A stretch of 36,935 bases of DNA. It comes from Bacteroidales bacterium. Lineage in GTDB: Bacteria; Bacteroidota; Bacteroidia; Bacteroidales; UBA6680. Location: contig JAFGOQ010000222.1 of assembly GCA_016926405.1 (NCBI GenBank), positions 1-36,935 of the forward strand. Direction: 5' to 3'. Position numbers and translations under genes: made by a program. The notes under the pieces are model-generated. The model had not been told where the DNA came from. It was given only the letters and a program-made list of their open reading frames with translations, and did no database searches. This document shows positions 24,224-31,464 of the stretch, piece by piece; position 1 is the first letter of the stretch, and the number at the start of each line of letters is the position of its first letter.

Positions 24224-24276
24224 ATATAAAAAAATTGCTCTCGCTGGTTAATGAGGTATTCAATAATCAGCGAGAG
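24224..24276 (-). terminator. intrinsic terminator after secreted unknown protein
   Basis: CTCTCGCTG/CAGCGAGAG stem extended by GTTAAT/ATT pairs, followed on the minus strand by CAATTTTTTT. It splits the regulatory module into two transcripts, or attenuates PHP-HATPase expression, because no clear promoter follows it. Confidence 0.8.
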
Positions 24277-24295
24277 TTTTAATTCTCAAGATATG

Positions 24296-25069
24296 TTAGT
24301 TATAAACAATTTCTCTTTTAAATGTTACTCTATTTAGTCTTCGTTCCAACCAATTACCTTTATCATCAATTTTCACATAATCCCAACCTATTTTATTATT
24401 ATCTTCATTAACATCTGCAAATGAAGAAGATAAAATATCGAAAGAATCTGTATACTTAATGTTTTTCACTGAAAATACGTCAATAAAAAAACTTTCCAAT
24501 CTATGATTGTTATCTAGTTGCACATAATATTTACTAGAGCTTGGTCTCTTTTTGCCTTCACGTGTAACAAATAATTTGATATCGTACTTATTTTCAGCTT
24601 CTGAATAATTAAAATTATATTCAAAAGCCATACCTTGTTTTAGTCTAGTAATTGTTTTAATAGCGCCTTTTTTATCATACGAAAAATCCATTATCCGCTT
24701 GTCTGTAAGATTTATGTATGACAACAATTTACCTTTATAAAAGAAATCATACTTATAAACACGATTTCTTACAACAAAAGAAACGTTCAAAACCTCTCCC
24801 TTTTTGCCGTAAATAAACTTGCATACCCCATTATTTCCACCAACGTTAGAATTAACTACAACTTCCTTATAATTGGAGCAATCGGAACTAGGAAAAAAAT
24901 CTAGAATAGTTGATAGATTTCCATTCTTTGCAGACAATTCGTAATTCATAAAAAAGTCTATAATAAGACTTTTATTAATTCTCTTAATATCCTTTTTGCT
25001 ATTAGCCAAAATAGGCTGCAGTAAAGAAAATAAGCATAAAATAAAAATGGATTTTTTCAGTAATTTCAT
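24296..25069 (-). CDS. secreted protein of unknown function inside the regulatory module
   Basis: 257 aa with a signal peptide (MKLLKKSIFILCLFSLLQPILA-N). The body has repeated short aromatic beta-type segments (KYDFFYKGKL, MDFSYDKKGA, FEYNFNY) and ends with a DDKGNWLERR...REIVYN motif common in Bacteroidota extracytoplasmic proteins with YD-like strands. No catalytic motif. It is out of place: every neighbour is a cytoplasmic hydrogenase regulator. Probably a lineage-specific insertion; function not recognised. Confidence 0.65.
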   Translation of the reverse strand: MKLLKKSIFILCLFSLLQPILANSKKDIKRINKSLIIDFFMNYELSAKNGNLSTILDFFPSSDCSNYKEVVVNSNVGGNNGVCKFIYGKKGEVLNVSFVVRNRVYKYDFFYKGKLLSYINLTDKRIMDFSYDKKGAIKTITRLKQGMAFEYNFNYSEAENKYDIKLFVTREGKKRPSSSKYYVQLDNNHRLESFFIDVFSVKNIKYTDSFDILSSSFADVNEDNNKIGWDYVKIDDKGNWLERRLNRVTFKREIVYN

Positions 25070-25113
25070 AATTGTTTTTTATTCACTTTGTTATTTGACT
25101 GTTTTATTTTAGA

Positions 25114-25452
25114 CTAATCAACAGTAATTGCATTATAAACTAATCCAGCTATTTCAAAAGCCGATAGTTCGGTACATAAAACTGGAATATTTTCTTCATT
25201 GCAATGGTCAATGGTATCGGGGGCAGCTTTAAAATTGCTAACCAAAATTATTGCCGACAACTCTTTAAGCGATGCTATTGCAGCAACATTCTTATGTGTC
25301 TGTAATGTAATCCAAATCTGGCCTGCTTTGCTATTTCCCATAACATCGCTAAGTAAATCGGACACATATCCACCCGAAATTTCGTTTTCAAGACCATTAT
25401 GACCTGCAACAACTTTCAGATTCAACTCTTTTACTAATTCAGAGACTCTCAT
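25114..25452 (-). CDS. DRTGG-domain protein, second copy
   Basis: 112 aa, just one DRTGG domain. The typical glycine/Asp segment reads GGYVSDLLSDVM. It is paralogous to the protein at 27252 (GFASDLMSDVL). DRTGG domains occur with CBS domains in regulatory proteins and, as single-domain proteins, beside [FeFe] hydrogenases; ligand unknown. It lies 23 nt after the sensory hydrogenase gene, so it is in the same unit. Confidence 0.82.
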   Translation of the reverse strand: MRVSELVKELNLKVVAGHNGLENEISGGYVSDLLSDVMGNSKAGQIWITLQTHKNVAAIASLKELSAIILVSNFKAAPDTIDHCNEENIPVLCTELSAFEIAGLVYNAITVD

Positions 25453-25475
25453 TTTTATACTATTAAAACCTGTTA

Positions 25476-26834
25476 TTACTTAGGATTTTTATTTAATCTA
25501 TTTTTTCCCCACACTCGTTCGATAATACGAATTGCATGTTCGGGACTTAAACGGTGATGCTTCTCCATTACACGTTGCATAAAAACGCAATGAGAAAGTG
25601 TTGCGTTATTTTGTGCAATATCTTCGGCCAAAGCTTTACAAGTGGGAGCTCCACAAGCGCCACAGTCGAAACCTGGCAGATAACTTGTTAGCTTACTCGC
25701 CTTTTTCATTTTTTCAAGTGCAACAGAAAGATTCTGATCGAGAATTATCGATCGAGGTTTAATCTCGTGTAACTTATTAAGCCCAAGAATCTCCTCTTTG
25801 CACGAAAACATATCGTCTTTGCGCTCTTGACGAGGCTCTATAGGATAGCTACTCATTCGCTTAGCTCGTTTATTAAGTCTTTCAATATTAAAGAATCTAT
25901 TCCCCGAAACTAAAATACCTCCAGCACAACTCTGATTACACGAACGAAGCTCAAGAAAATCAATATCGTGGTTCTCCTGATCTTCTATATGTTCAAGAAA
26001 CTCTATAACATTCGAAATACCATCGATAGAGAGATTACGTCCTTTAAAATGTCTTGCTTCGCCACCTGTTAAACTCCACAAAATACTCTCAGGCGAGAGT
26101 TTTCCCATATCCGAAGATGCTGTAGACTTAATTGTTTCGTTCGAAATTTTTCGATAAATCTTATCATACAGAAAATTCATATTAATAACCCCATCGATAT
26201 TCGATTTATCCTCGCCTTCGGGACTTTTTACAGCTGCTATTTTTGCTGCACATGGAGTAATATAAAATAGCCCTATCTCTTCTTCCAAAAAACCTTCCTC
26301 TAATAATTTCTTACGATAAAAAGCAGCAGTAATATCGGAAGGCGGATTCACTAAAATTAAATTGTCTAGTAACGATGGAAACCTAACCTGAATAAGCCTA
26401 ACAATTGCAGGGCAATATGTTGAAATATAAGGTTTCTCATGATTAGGAAACTCGCCATCTTTATAAGCATCAATAAGAACATCAACACCTTGTTCAACCT
26501 CAACAACATGAGTGAATCCAAGCTCGTAAAACGAGTTGTATATCTGCGATGTTTTTACTATCTCTGGAAACTGTCCTATAAGAATTGATGGTATAAGAGC
26601 CACCCTAGCTTTATAAGGCTGTATTGATTCTAGAGGATCGTGATGAACAAAAATAGCAGAAACAGGACATACTCTATAGCAATCACCACAATCGATACAT
26701 CTGTTCCCGTTAATATCAGCAACACCGTTCCAAACTCTAATAGCTTCGGTAGGACAAACACGCATACAGTGCGAACAACCGATACAAATATCGGGATCTA
26801 CTTTTATGGCATGATGGAAATGACTAAAATCCAT
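25476..26834 (-). CDS. sensory-type [FeFe]-hydrogenase homologue without PAS domain
   Basis: 452 aa. Two N-terminal [4Fe-4S] clusters (C17-C27, C46-C56) are followed by an H-cluster domain with all four ligand positions kept: C141 in TYCPA, C195 in TPCAAK, C299 and C303 in CNQSC. A C-terminal CGACGAPTCKALAED...C [4Fe-4S] module follows (C391, C394, C399, C416). Pocket residues differ from catalytic enzymes: Tyr140 where the relay Cys stands, Thr for Met before PC, Ala201 for the Glu of MPCxxKxxE. The Lys of PCxxK is kept. Such changes mark slow, sensory [FeFe] hydrogenases; no PAS output domain is present, so signalling probably runs through the adjacent ATPase. Confidence 0.85.
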   Translation of the reverse strand: MDFSHFHHAIKVDPDICIGCSHCMRVCPTEAIRVWNGVADINGNRCIDCGDCYRVCPVSAIFVHHDPLESIQPYKARVALIPSILIGQFPEIVKTSQIYNSFYELGFTHVVEVEQGVDVLIDAYKDGEFPNHEKPYISTYCPAIVRLIQVRFPSLLDNLILVNPPSDITAAFYRKKLLEEGFLEEEIGLFYITPCAAKIAAVKSPEGEDKSNIDGVINMNFLYDKIYRKISNETIKSTASSDMGKLSPESILWSLTGGEARHFKGRNLSIDGISNVIEFLEHIEDQENHDIDFLELRSCNQSCAGGILVSGNRFFNIERLNKRAKRMSSYPIEPRQERKDDMFSCKEEILGLNKLHEIKPRSIILDQNLSVALEKMKKASKLTSYLPGFDCGACGAPTCKALAEDIAQNNATLSHCVFMQRVMEKHHRLSPEHAIRIIERVWGKNRLNKNPK

Positions 26835-26838
26835 ATAT

Positions 26839-27249
26839 CTAAAAATTAACTGTCATTGTAAGTGTAGTTCCCTCTCCAACTACCGACGAAAGATCTAATT
26901 CGTCGACATTCTTTTTAATATTAGGAAGCCCCATACCAGCACCAAAGCCCATCTCACGAACTTTTTGCGAGGCTGTAGAAAAACCTATCTCCATAGCCTT
27001 TTCTATATCTGGAATACCAGGACCACTATCTTCAAATTTCACTAAAATTCTATCTGTATCAATATCGGCGATAATTTCTCCACCATACGAGTGTGCTACA
27101 ATGTTCACTTCAGCCTCATACATAGCAACAACAATACGTTTTATAATTTTGGTATCGATATTTAATTGTTTAAGTATTTTTTTTATCTCACTCGATGCAG
27201 TTCCCGCATTAGTAAAATCGCCAGCTTCAACTTTAAAATCAAATTTCAT
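26839..27249 (-). CDS. RsbW-like anti-sigma/serine kinase-type ATPase
   Basis: 136 aa, a minimal GHKL ATPase. N box in YEAEVNIVAHSYGG, G1 in DSGPGIPDIEKAM, G2 in MGFGAGMGLPNIKK, closing with GEGTTLTMTV. RsbW/SpoIIAB relatives bind sigma factors or phosphorylate anti-anti-sigma proteins. It lies 2 nt after the first DRTGG gene and 4 nt before the sensory hydrogenase gene, so all three are tightly co-transcribed. No STAS anti-anti-sigma protein is encoded nearby; the DRTGG proteins are candidate partners. Confidence 0.87.
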   Translation of the reverse strand: MKFDFKVEAGDFTNAGTASSEIKKILKQLNIDTKIIKRIVVAMYEAEVNIVAHSYGGEIIADIDTDRILVKFEDSGPGIPDIEKAMEIGFSTASQKVREMGFGAGMGLPNIKKNVDELDLSSVVGEGTTLTMTVNF

Positions 27250-27251
27250 AA

Positions 27252-27596
27252 TTAATAAACAGCTTTTAATCCTGCAGAAAATAATTTACCTATTGCCATA
27301 AACATCGACAAAGGCGATTGTAGAATAACCATACCATTTTCCTTGGCTACTTCTAACATATCGCTTGTAACAATTTTATTACGAACAAATAAAATACATT
27401 TAATATCAGACATCTCGGCTGTGCGAATACTCTGCAGATTAACAAGACCTGTAACCAAAAGGATGTCGTCTGTTTCAATAGTCAAAACATCGCTCATTAA
27501 GTCGGAGGCAAAACCTGCTTTTATTTCAAAATCTAAATTATCGTGCCCAATTTTTATTTCGGCACTAACACATTCAGCAATTTCTTTAATCGTCAT
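27252..27596 (-). CDS. DRTGG-domain protein, first copy
   Basis: 114 aa, one DRTGG domain with GFASDLMSDVL near residue 28-38. First gene of the regulatory unit, 2 nt before the RsbW-like gene. Paralogue of the protein at 25114. It contains one Cys only (in IKCILFV), so it carries no iron-sulfur cluster by itself. Probable ligand-binding or protein-interaction module of the hydrogenase regulatory set. Confidence 0.82.
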   Translation of the reverse strand: MTIKEIAECVSAEIKIGHDNLDFEIKAGFASDLMSDVLTIETDDILLVTGLVNLQSIRTAEMSDIKCILFVRNKIVTSDMLEVAKENGMVILQSPLSMFMAIGKLFSAGLKAVY

Positions 27597-27722
27597 TTAA
27601 TTGTTATATCGGATTACTTTTAAAGCGTTCAAGGTAGCAAAAACAAGGATAAAAACGCTAAAATTGTAGGTAAAAGTATAATATTTTGTTACGAAATAAA
27701 ATCGACATAAAACACAATATTA

Positions 27723-27740
27723 CTGTTATTCAAATAACAA
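27723..27740. promoter_or_regulatory. Rex-like operator of the regulatory module
   Basis: CTGTTATTCAAATAACAA contains the perfect palindrome TGTTATT-CA-AATAACA and matches TTGTTAA-N4-TTAACAA at 11 of 14 positions. It lies 127-144 bp before the DRTGG start. It is in the 215-bp gap that follows the hydA terminator, so it should serve the regulatory unit. Confidence 0.45.
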
Positions 27741-27760
27741 TTTGATTTATAAAACCATAT

Positions 27761-27792
27761 AAAAAAACAGGCAACCATAGAAGTTGCCTGTT
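27761..27792 (-). terminator. intrinsic terminator of hydCBA operon
   Basis: AACAGGCAAC/GTTGCCTGTT stem with a TTTTTTT tract on the minus strand, 20 bp after the hydA stop. It separates hydCBA from the regulatory unit. Confidence 0.92.
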
Positions 27793-27811
27793 AAAATAAA
27801 TAAAATTGAAT

Positions 27812-29602
27812 TTAATACCTGTTGCGTTTACGATAATGCGTATGCAATAGTTTATGAGATAAATGCCCAAGAGGTTCATCCAAGTAATCCCTATATAATG
27901 CAATTATTTCAGGATTGTCGTGCGACTTACGAATAGCCATTCCCATATCCTCTTTATAAATAGCTAAAGTTCGTTTTCTACGAATTTCGGCATTAGTTGG
28001 AATAGGCTGACCTCCTCCACCAATACATCCACCAGGACATGCCATAATCTCGATAAAATGATATGGCGACTCACCAGCAGCTATCTGATCCATTATAATT
28101 CGAGCATTCTTTAGACCATGAGCAATAGCAACCTTAAGCTCTACTCCTTCAAGGAAAGACCATTCAGGAAGACATCCTTCTATTTTTATAGATGCATCTT
28201 TAATACCCTCTTCACCACGAACAGCTAGAATATTAAGGTTTTTAAAAGGTACTTCTCTTCCGGTAACAACCTCGTATGCTGTACGAAGAGCAGCCTCCAT
28301 AACTCCTCCTGTTGCACCAAAAATAACACCAGCACCCGACGATTCGCCCATAATATTATCGTACTTAGAATCCTTGAGATCCATAAACGAAATACCTGCT
28401 TGCTTAATCATGTGGCCTAACTCGCGAGTTGTCAATCCGCAATCTACATCGCGATATTCACTATCATTCATCTCTGGACGATTAGCCTCGTACTTCTTGG
28501 CAGCACATGGCATAATAGCAACAGAAACAATATCCTCTGGCTTAACACCAATTTTTTCGGCATAGTATGTTTTTGTTAATGCACCAAACATCTGCTGTGG
28601 TGATTTACAAGTAGACAAATGTCCTAGATGATCGGGATACATATGTTCGATAAACTTAACCCAACCAGGAGAGCAAGAAGTAATCATTGGTAATTTAACT
28701 TCTTTATTACCATCCTTAACAACTTTTCTAAGTCGCTTAAGAAGTTCGTTACCCTCCTCTACAATTGTAAGGTCGGCAGAGAAATCGGTATCAAGAACAG
28801 AATCGATACCCATTTTTTTCATTGCTGTAACCATTTTACCTGTTACACGCTCGCCAACAGGATAGCCAAGCATTTCACCTAAAGCAACACGCACCGATGG
28901 AGCAGTGTTCATAACAACATGCTTTGTTGGATCGCCAATAGCATCCCAAATCTCATTAAAGTAACGACGTTCTGTTAAAGCACCAGTAGGACAGCGATTA
29001 ACACACTGACCACAGTTTACACAAATTACATCGTTTAAAGGCAGATCAAGAAAAGTAGAGATACCCATATCTTTTCCTTTATGAGCTACACTAATAGCAT
29101 TAACGCCTTGTAATTCGGCACAAGTACGAACACAACGTTGACAACGAATACATTTCCTATCGTCTTTCTCTATTGACCACGACGATTTATCTACTTTAAA
29201 GTTTGGCTTTAAAACACTTAAATATGTGTCGTTATCAATATTGTATTCCGAAGCAAGTTCTTGCAATTCGCAGTTAGTACTACGGTAACAAGTAGTACAT
29301 TGTGTACTATGCTCCGATATTAATAATCCTATAATATCTTTACGAGCCTTACGAACTTTTGCACTATTAGTATTAACTACCATTCCCGATTGAGCAGGGT
29401 ATGCACATGAAGCCTGAAGGGTACGCATTCCTTCAACCTCAACAACACAAACTCTACAGTTACCAGCTACACAAAGATCTTCGTGATAGCAAAGAGTAGG
29501 AATTTTTACATTAACTTTTTTTGCTGCATCTAAAATAGATTGTCCCTCTTGAACCTCTACGGCGATGCCATCTATGGTAAGTTTTATCTTTTTTTCCATC
29601 AT
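27812..29602 (-). CDS. hydA: [FeFe] hydrogenase catalytic subunit with TSCSPGW motif
   Basis: 596 aa. Same domain order as the enzyme at 18809: [2Fe-2S] (C38, C49, C52, C66), His/Cys [4Fe-4S] (H98, C102, C105, C111), two [4Fe-4S] (C151-C161, C194-C204), H-cluster domain, C-terminal HKLLHTHY. L2 (MPCAAKKYE, C366) and L3 (EIMACPGGCIGGGGQP) are canonical. L1 is TSCSPGW (C310, S311), where the paralogue has two Cys. One of that pair is an H-cluster ligand and the other the proton-relay thiol, so the Ser matters for activity or bias. Third gene of hydCBA, 22 nt after hydB. Confidence 0.94.
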   Translation of the reverse strand: MMEKKIKLTIDGIAVEVQEGQSILDAAKKVNVKIPTLCYHEDLCVAGNCRVCVVEVEGMRTLQASCAYPAQSGMVVNTNSAKVRKARKDIIGLLISEHSTQCTTCYRSTNCELQELASEYNIDNDTYLSVLKPNFKVDKSSWSIEKDDRKCIRCQRCVRTCAELQGVNAISVAHKGKDMGISTFLDLPLNDVICVNCGQCVNRCPTGALTERRYFNEIWDAIGDPTKHVVMNTAPSVRVALGEMLGYPVGERVTGKMVTAMKKMGIDSVLDTDFSADLTIVEEGNELLKRLRKVVKDGNKEVKLPMITSCSPGWVKFIEHMYPDHLGHLSTCKSPQQMFGALTKTYYAEKIGVKPEDIVSVAIMPCAAKKYEANRPEMNDSEYRDVDCGLTTRELGHMIKQAGISFMDLKDSKYDNIMGESSGAGVIFGATGGVMEAALRTAYEVVTGREVPFKNLNILAVRGEEGIKDASIKIEGCLPEWSFLEGVELKVAIAHGLKNARIIMDQIAAGESPYHFIEIMACPGGCIGGGGQPIPTNAEIRRKRTLAIYKEDMGMAIRKSHDNPEIIALYRDYLDEPLGHLSHKLLHTHYRKRNRY

Positions 29603-29624
29603 TAAAAATGTTTTGAATAACGGG

Positions 29625-30788
29625 TTAATAAATCATCTCCTCACGGAAATTATGAACTATTGAGTAGAAAGAGTTAGCTACCGACTGCCCCAAACCACAT
29701 TTTGAAGTTGCTTTCATTGTCTCGGTAAGACTTAGCAAATCGTCAAGATATTCAGAACTCTTTTCGCCACTCTTAACAGCTTTAATCCCTTTTATTAGTT
29801 GCTGACAACCAACTCTACAAGGAGTACACTGTCCACACGATTCTTCTTCGAAGAAATCTAAATAGTTAAACAAAACATTATACATAGATCGAGAACTATT
29901 AAAAATCATCATCGAGCCTCCCGTAGGAACACCTTCGAATCCAATAATAGTTTCGGCAAACTTTTTACGAGGAACGCAAAATCCCGAAGCACCACCAACC
30001 TGAACAGCCTTAGTATCACCATCGCCAAAATCTTCTACAAAATCAGCTAACGACATACCTAATTCAAGCTCGTAAATACCAGCTTTTGGAGTATCGCCAG
30101 AAATTGAGAATACTTTAGATCCTCTTGAGTCGAATGTTCCCAGGTCTTTAAATTTAGCGGAACCCATATAGCAAATCATAAAGGCGTATACAAGAGTCTC
30201 AACGTTATTAATAACTGTAGGTTTACCCATGTATCCACTCTTTGTTGGATATGGAGGCTTGTTACGTGGTTCGCCACGATGTCCTTCCATACTTTGGAAT
30301 AAGGCACTCTCCTCGCCACATACGTAGGCACCGCTACCCATAAATATTTTAATACGGAAATCAAAATTCAATGCATCTAGTTCGGCATGAAATTTCTCTA
30401 ACTCCTCTTCTAATTTTGGACGAAGATAGTTGTACTCGCCCCTTAAATATAAGAAACCCTCTTTTGCATTAATCACTTTTGCTACAACAGCCATTCCTCC
30501 AAAAACACGTTGCGGAACTCGAGTAAGAATTTCGCGATCTTTGAATGTTCCTGGCTCACCTTCATCTGCATTACAAATAACATATTTAACAGGATCGGGT
30601 TCATCGGCTGTATATTTCCATTTCATTCCTGTAGGAAAACCAGCACCACCGCGACCTCTCAAACCAGATTCTAATATCTCGTTTAAGATTTGACTATTAT
30701 CTTTCTTAAAAGTCTCCTTAAGAACCTTCGAAAGAATGGCCTCTTCAATAAAAATTAAATCTACTCGTTTTAATTGCTTATCATTCAT
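29625..30788 (-). CDS. hydB: minimal NuoF/HydB-like NADH/FMN subunit
   Basis: 387 aa, about 210 residues shorter than the paralogue at 20608. It retains the FMN loop GLRGRGGAGFPTGMKW, the NADH-binding GSGAYVCGEESALF, the SLBB domain and the [4Fe-4S] site EESCGQCTPCRVG...SKCGLGQS. It lacks both the N-terminal thioredoxin-like [2Fe-2S] domain and the C-terminal 2[4Fe-4S] domain; the gene ends cleanly (REEMIY), so this is a natural short form, closer to plain NuoF. Between hydC (20 nt) and hydA (22 nt). Suggests a complex with a different electron path from the Hnd set. Confidence 0.92.
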   Translation of the reverse strand: MNDKQLKRVDLIFIEEAILSKVLKETFKKDNSQILNEILESGLRGRGGAGFPTGMKWKYTADEPDPVKYVICNADEGEPGTFKDREILTRVPQRVFGGMAVVAKVINAKEGFLYLRGEYNYLRPKLEEELEKFHAELDALNFDFRIKIFMGSGAYVCGEESALFQSMEGHRGEPRNKPPYPTKSGYMGKPTVINNVETLVYAFMICYMGSAKFKDLGTFDSRGSKVFSISGDTPKAGIYELELGMSLADFVEDFGDGDTKAVQVGGASGFCVPRKKFAETIIGFEGVPTGGSMMIFNSSRSMYNVLFNYLDFFEEESCGQCTPCRVGCQQLIKGIKAVKSGEKSSEYLDDLLSLTETMKATSKCGLGQSVANSFYSIVHNFREEMIY

Positions 30789-30808
30789 TGTAATTGGTTT
30801 TAGGGTTA

Positions 30809-31285
30809 TTACTTACGAATATATTCGGCCAAAATTTCTCTGGCTTTATCAGGTGTTAATTCTGTGTAAGGTGTGCTATTTATTAACATAACAGGCCCCT
30901 TATGACACCACCCTAAGCAGTTTGTTGTCAACAACGAGAACTTCTTATCCTGTGTTGTTTCGCCTACCTTAATTTTAAGAGTATCTTCAATAGCCTTAAC
31001 AATCTGCTTCTTACCATGCATATCGCAAGTTATTGTCTTACACACTCTAATAACATTTTCGCCACGAGGAACAGTGTCTAAAAACGAATAAAAAGATGCT
31101 GTTCCATAAACATCGGCTGCCGAAACATCCAACTGTTTAGCTACTTCAATCATTGCTACATCAGAAAGGTATCGTTCTTTTTCAACAATACCTTGCAAGA
31201 TCGGCAATAAGCTCTCTCTGTTTCTACCATGCTTATCGGCAAGGTAGTTTACGTACTCTTCTAAATTCATCATTGATTTTGGCAT
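30809..31285 (-). CDS. hydC: [FeFe] hydrogenase NuoE-like subunit (HydC)
   Basis: 158 aa. An N-terminal helical domain precedes a thioredoxin-like [2Fe-2S] domain with CKTITC and CLGWC. First gene of hydC-hydB-hydA. Given the minimal HydB, this subunit would be the only thioredoxin-like [2Fe-2S] carrier in the complex. Upstream lies the best Rex-like box of the window. Confidence 0.92.
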   Translation of the reverse strand: MPKSMMNLEEYVNYLADKHGRNRESLLPILQGIVEKERYLSDVAMIEVAKQLDVSAADVYGTASFYSFLDTVPRGENVIRVCKTITCDMHGKKQIVKAIEDTLKIKVGETTQDKKFSLLTTNCLGWCHKGPVMLINSTPYTELTPDKAREILAEYIRK

Positions 31286-31392
31286 TTATTGGGTTAAATA
31301 ATAATAAAATTAACTGATATATATTTGGTTACAAGGATCAATATATAAAAGATTAATGCTACTTCAAAAAAAAATCAGATGAAATATTTTCA

Positions 31393-31410
31393 TTGTTATC
31401 TAATTAACAA
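31393..31410. promoter_or_regulatory. Rex-like operator of hydCBA operon
   Basis: TTGTTATCTAATTAACAA matches TTGTTAA-N4-TTAACAA at 13 of 14 defined positions, within a longer palindrome CATTGTTA-N6-TAACAATG (31391-31412). It is 108-125 bp upstream of hydC. By a rough composition-based estimate a hit this good should be rare in a 37-kb window. Confidence 0.65.
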
Positions 31411-31415
31411 TGCAT

Positions 31416-31442
31416 AAAAAAAGGCTACCATACGGTAGCCTT
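31416..31442 (-). terminator. intrinsic terminator of the S46 peptidase operon
   Basis: AAGGCTACC-ATAC-GGTAGCCTT stem with TTTTTTT on the minus strand, 22 bp after the peptidase stop. Confidence 0.92.
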
Positions 31443-31464
31443 AGATTGTAAGCTAAATAAATTT

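Noticed and set aside
25114-27596. The two DRTGG proteins and RsbW-like ATPase as an unrelated toxin-antitoxin or sporulation set
   Set aside because: They bracket the [FeFe] sensor with gaps of a few nucleotides and match the known hydrogenase-associated set.
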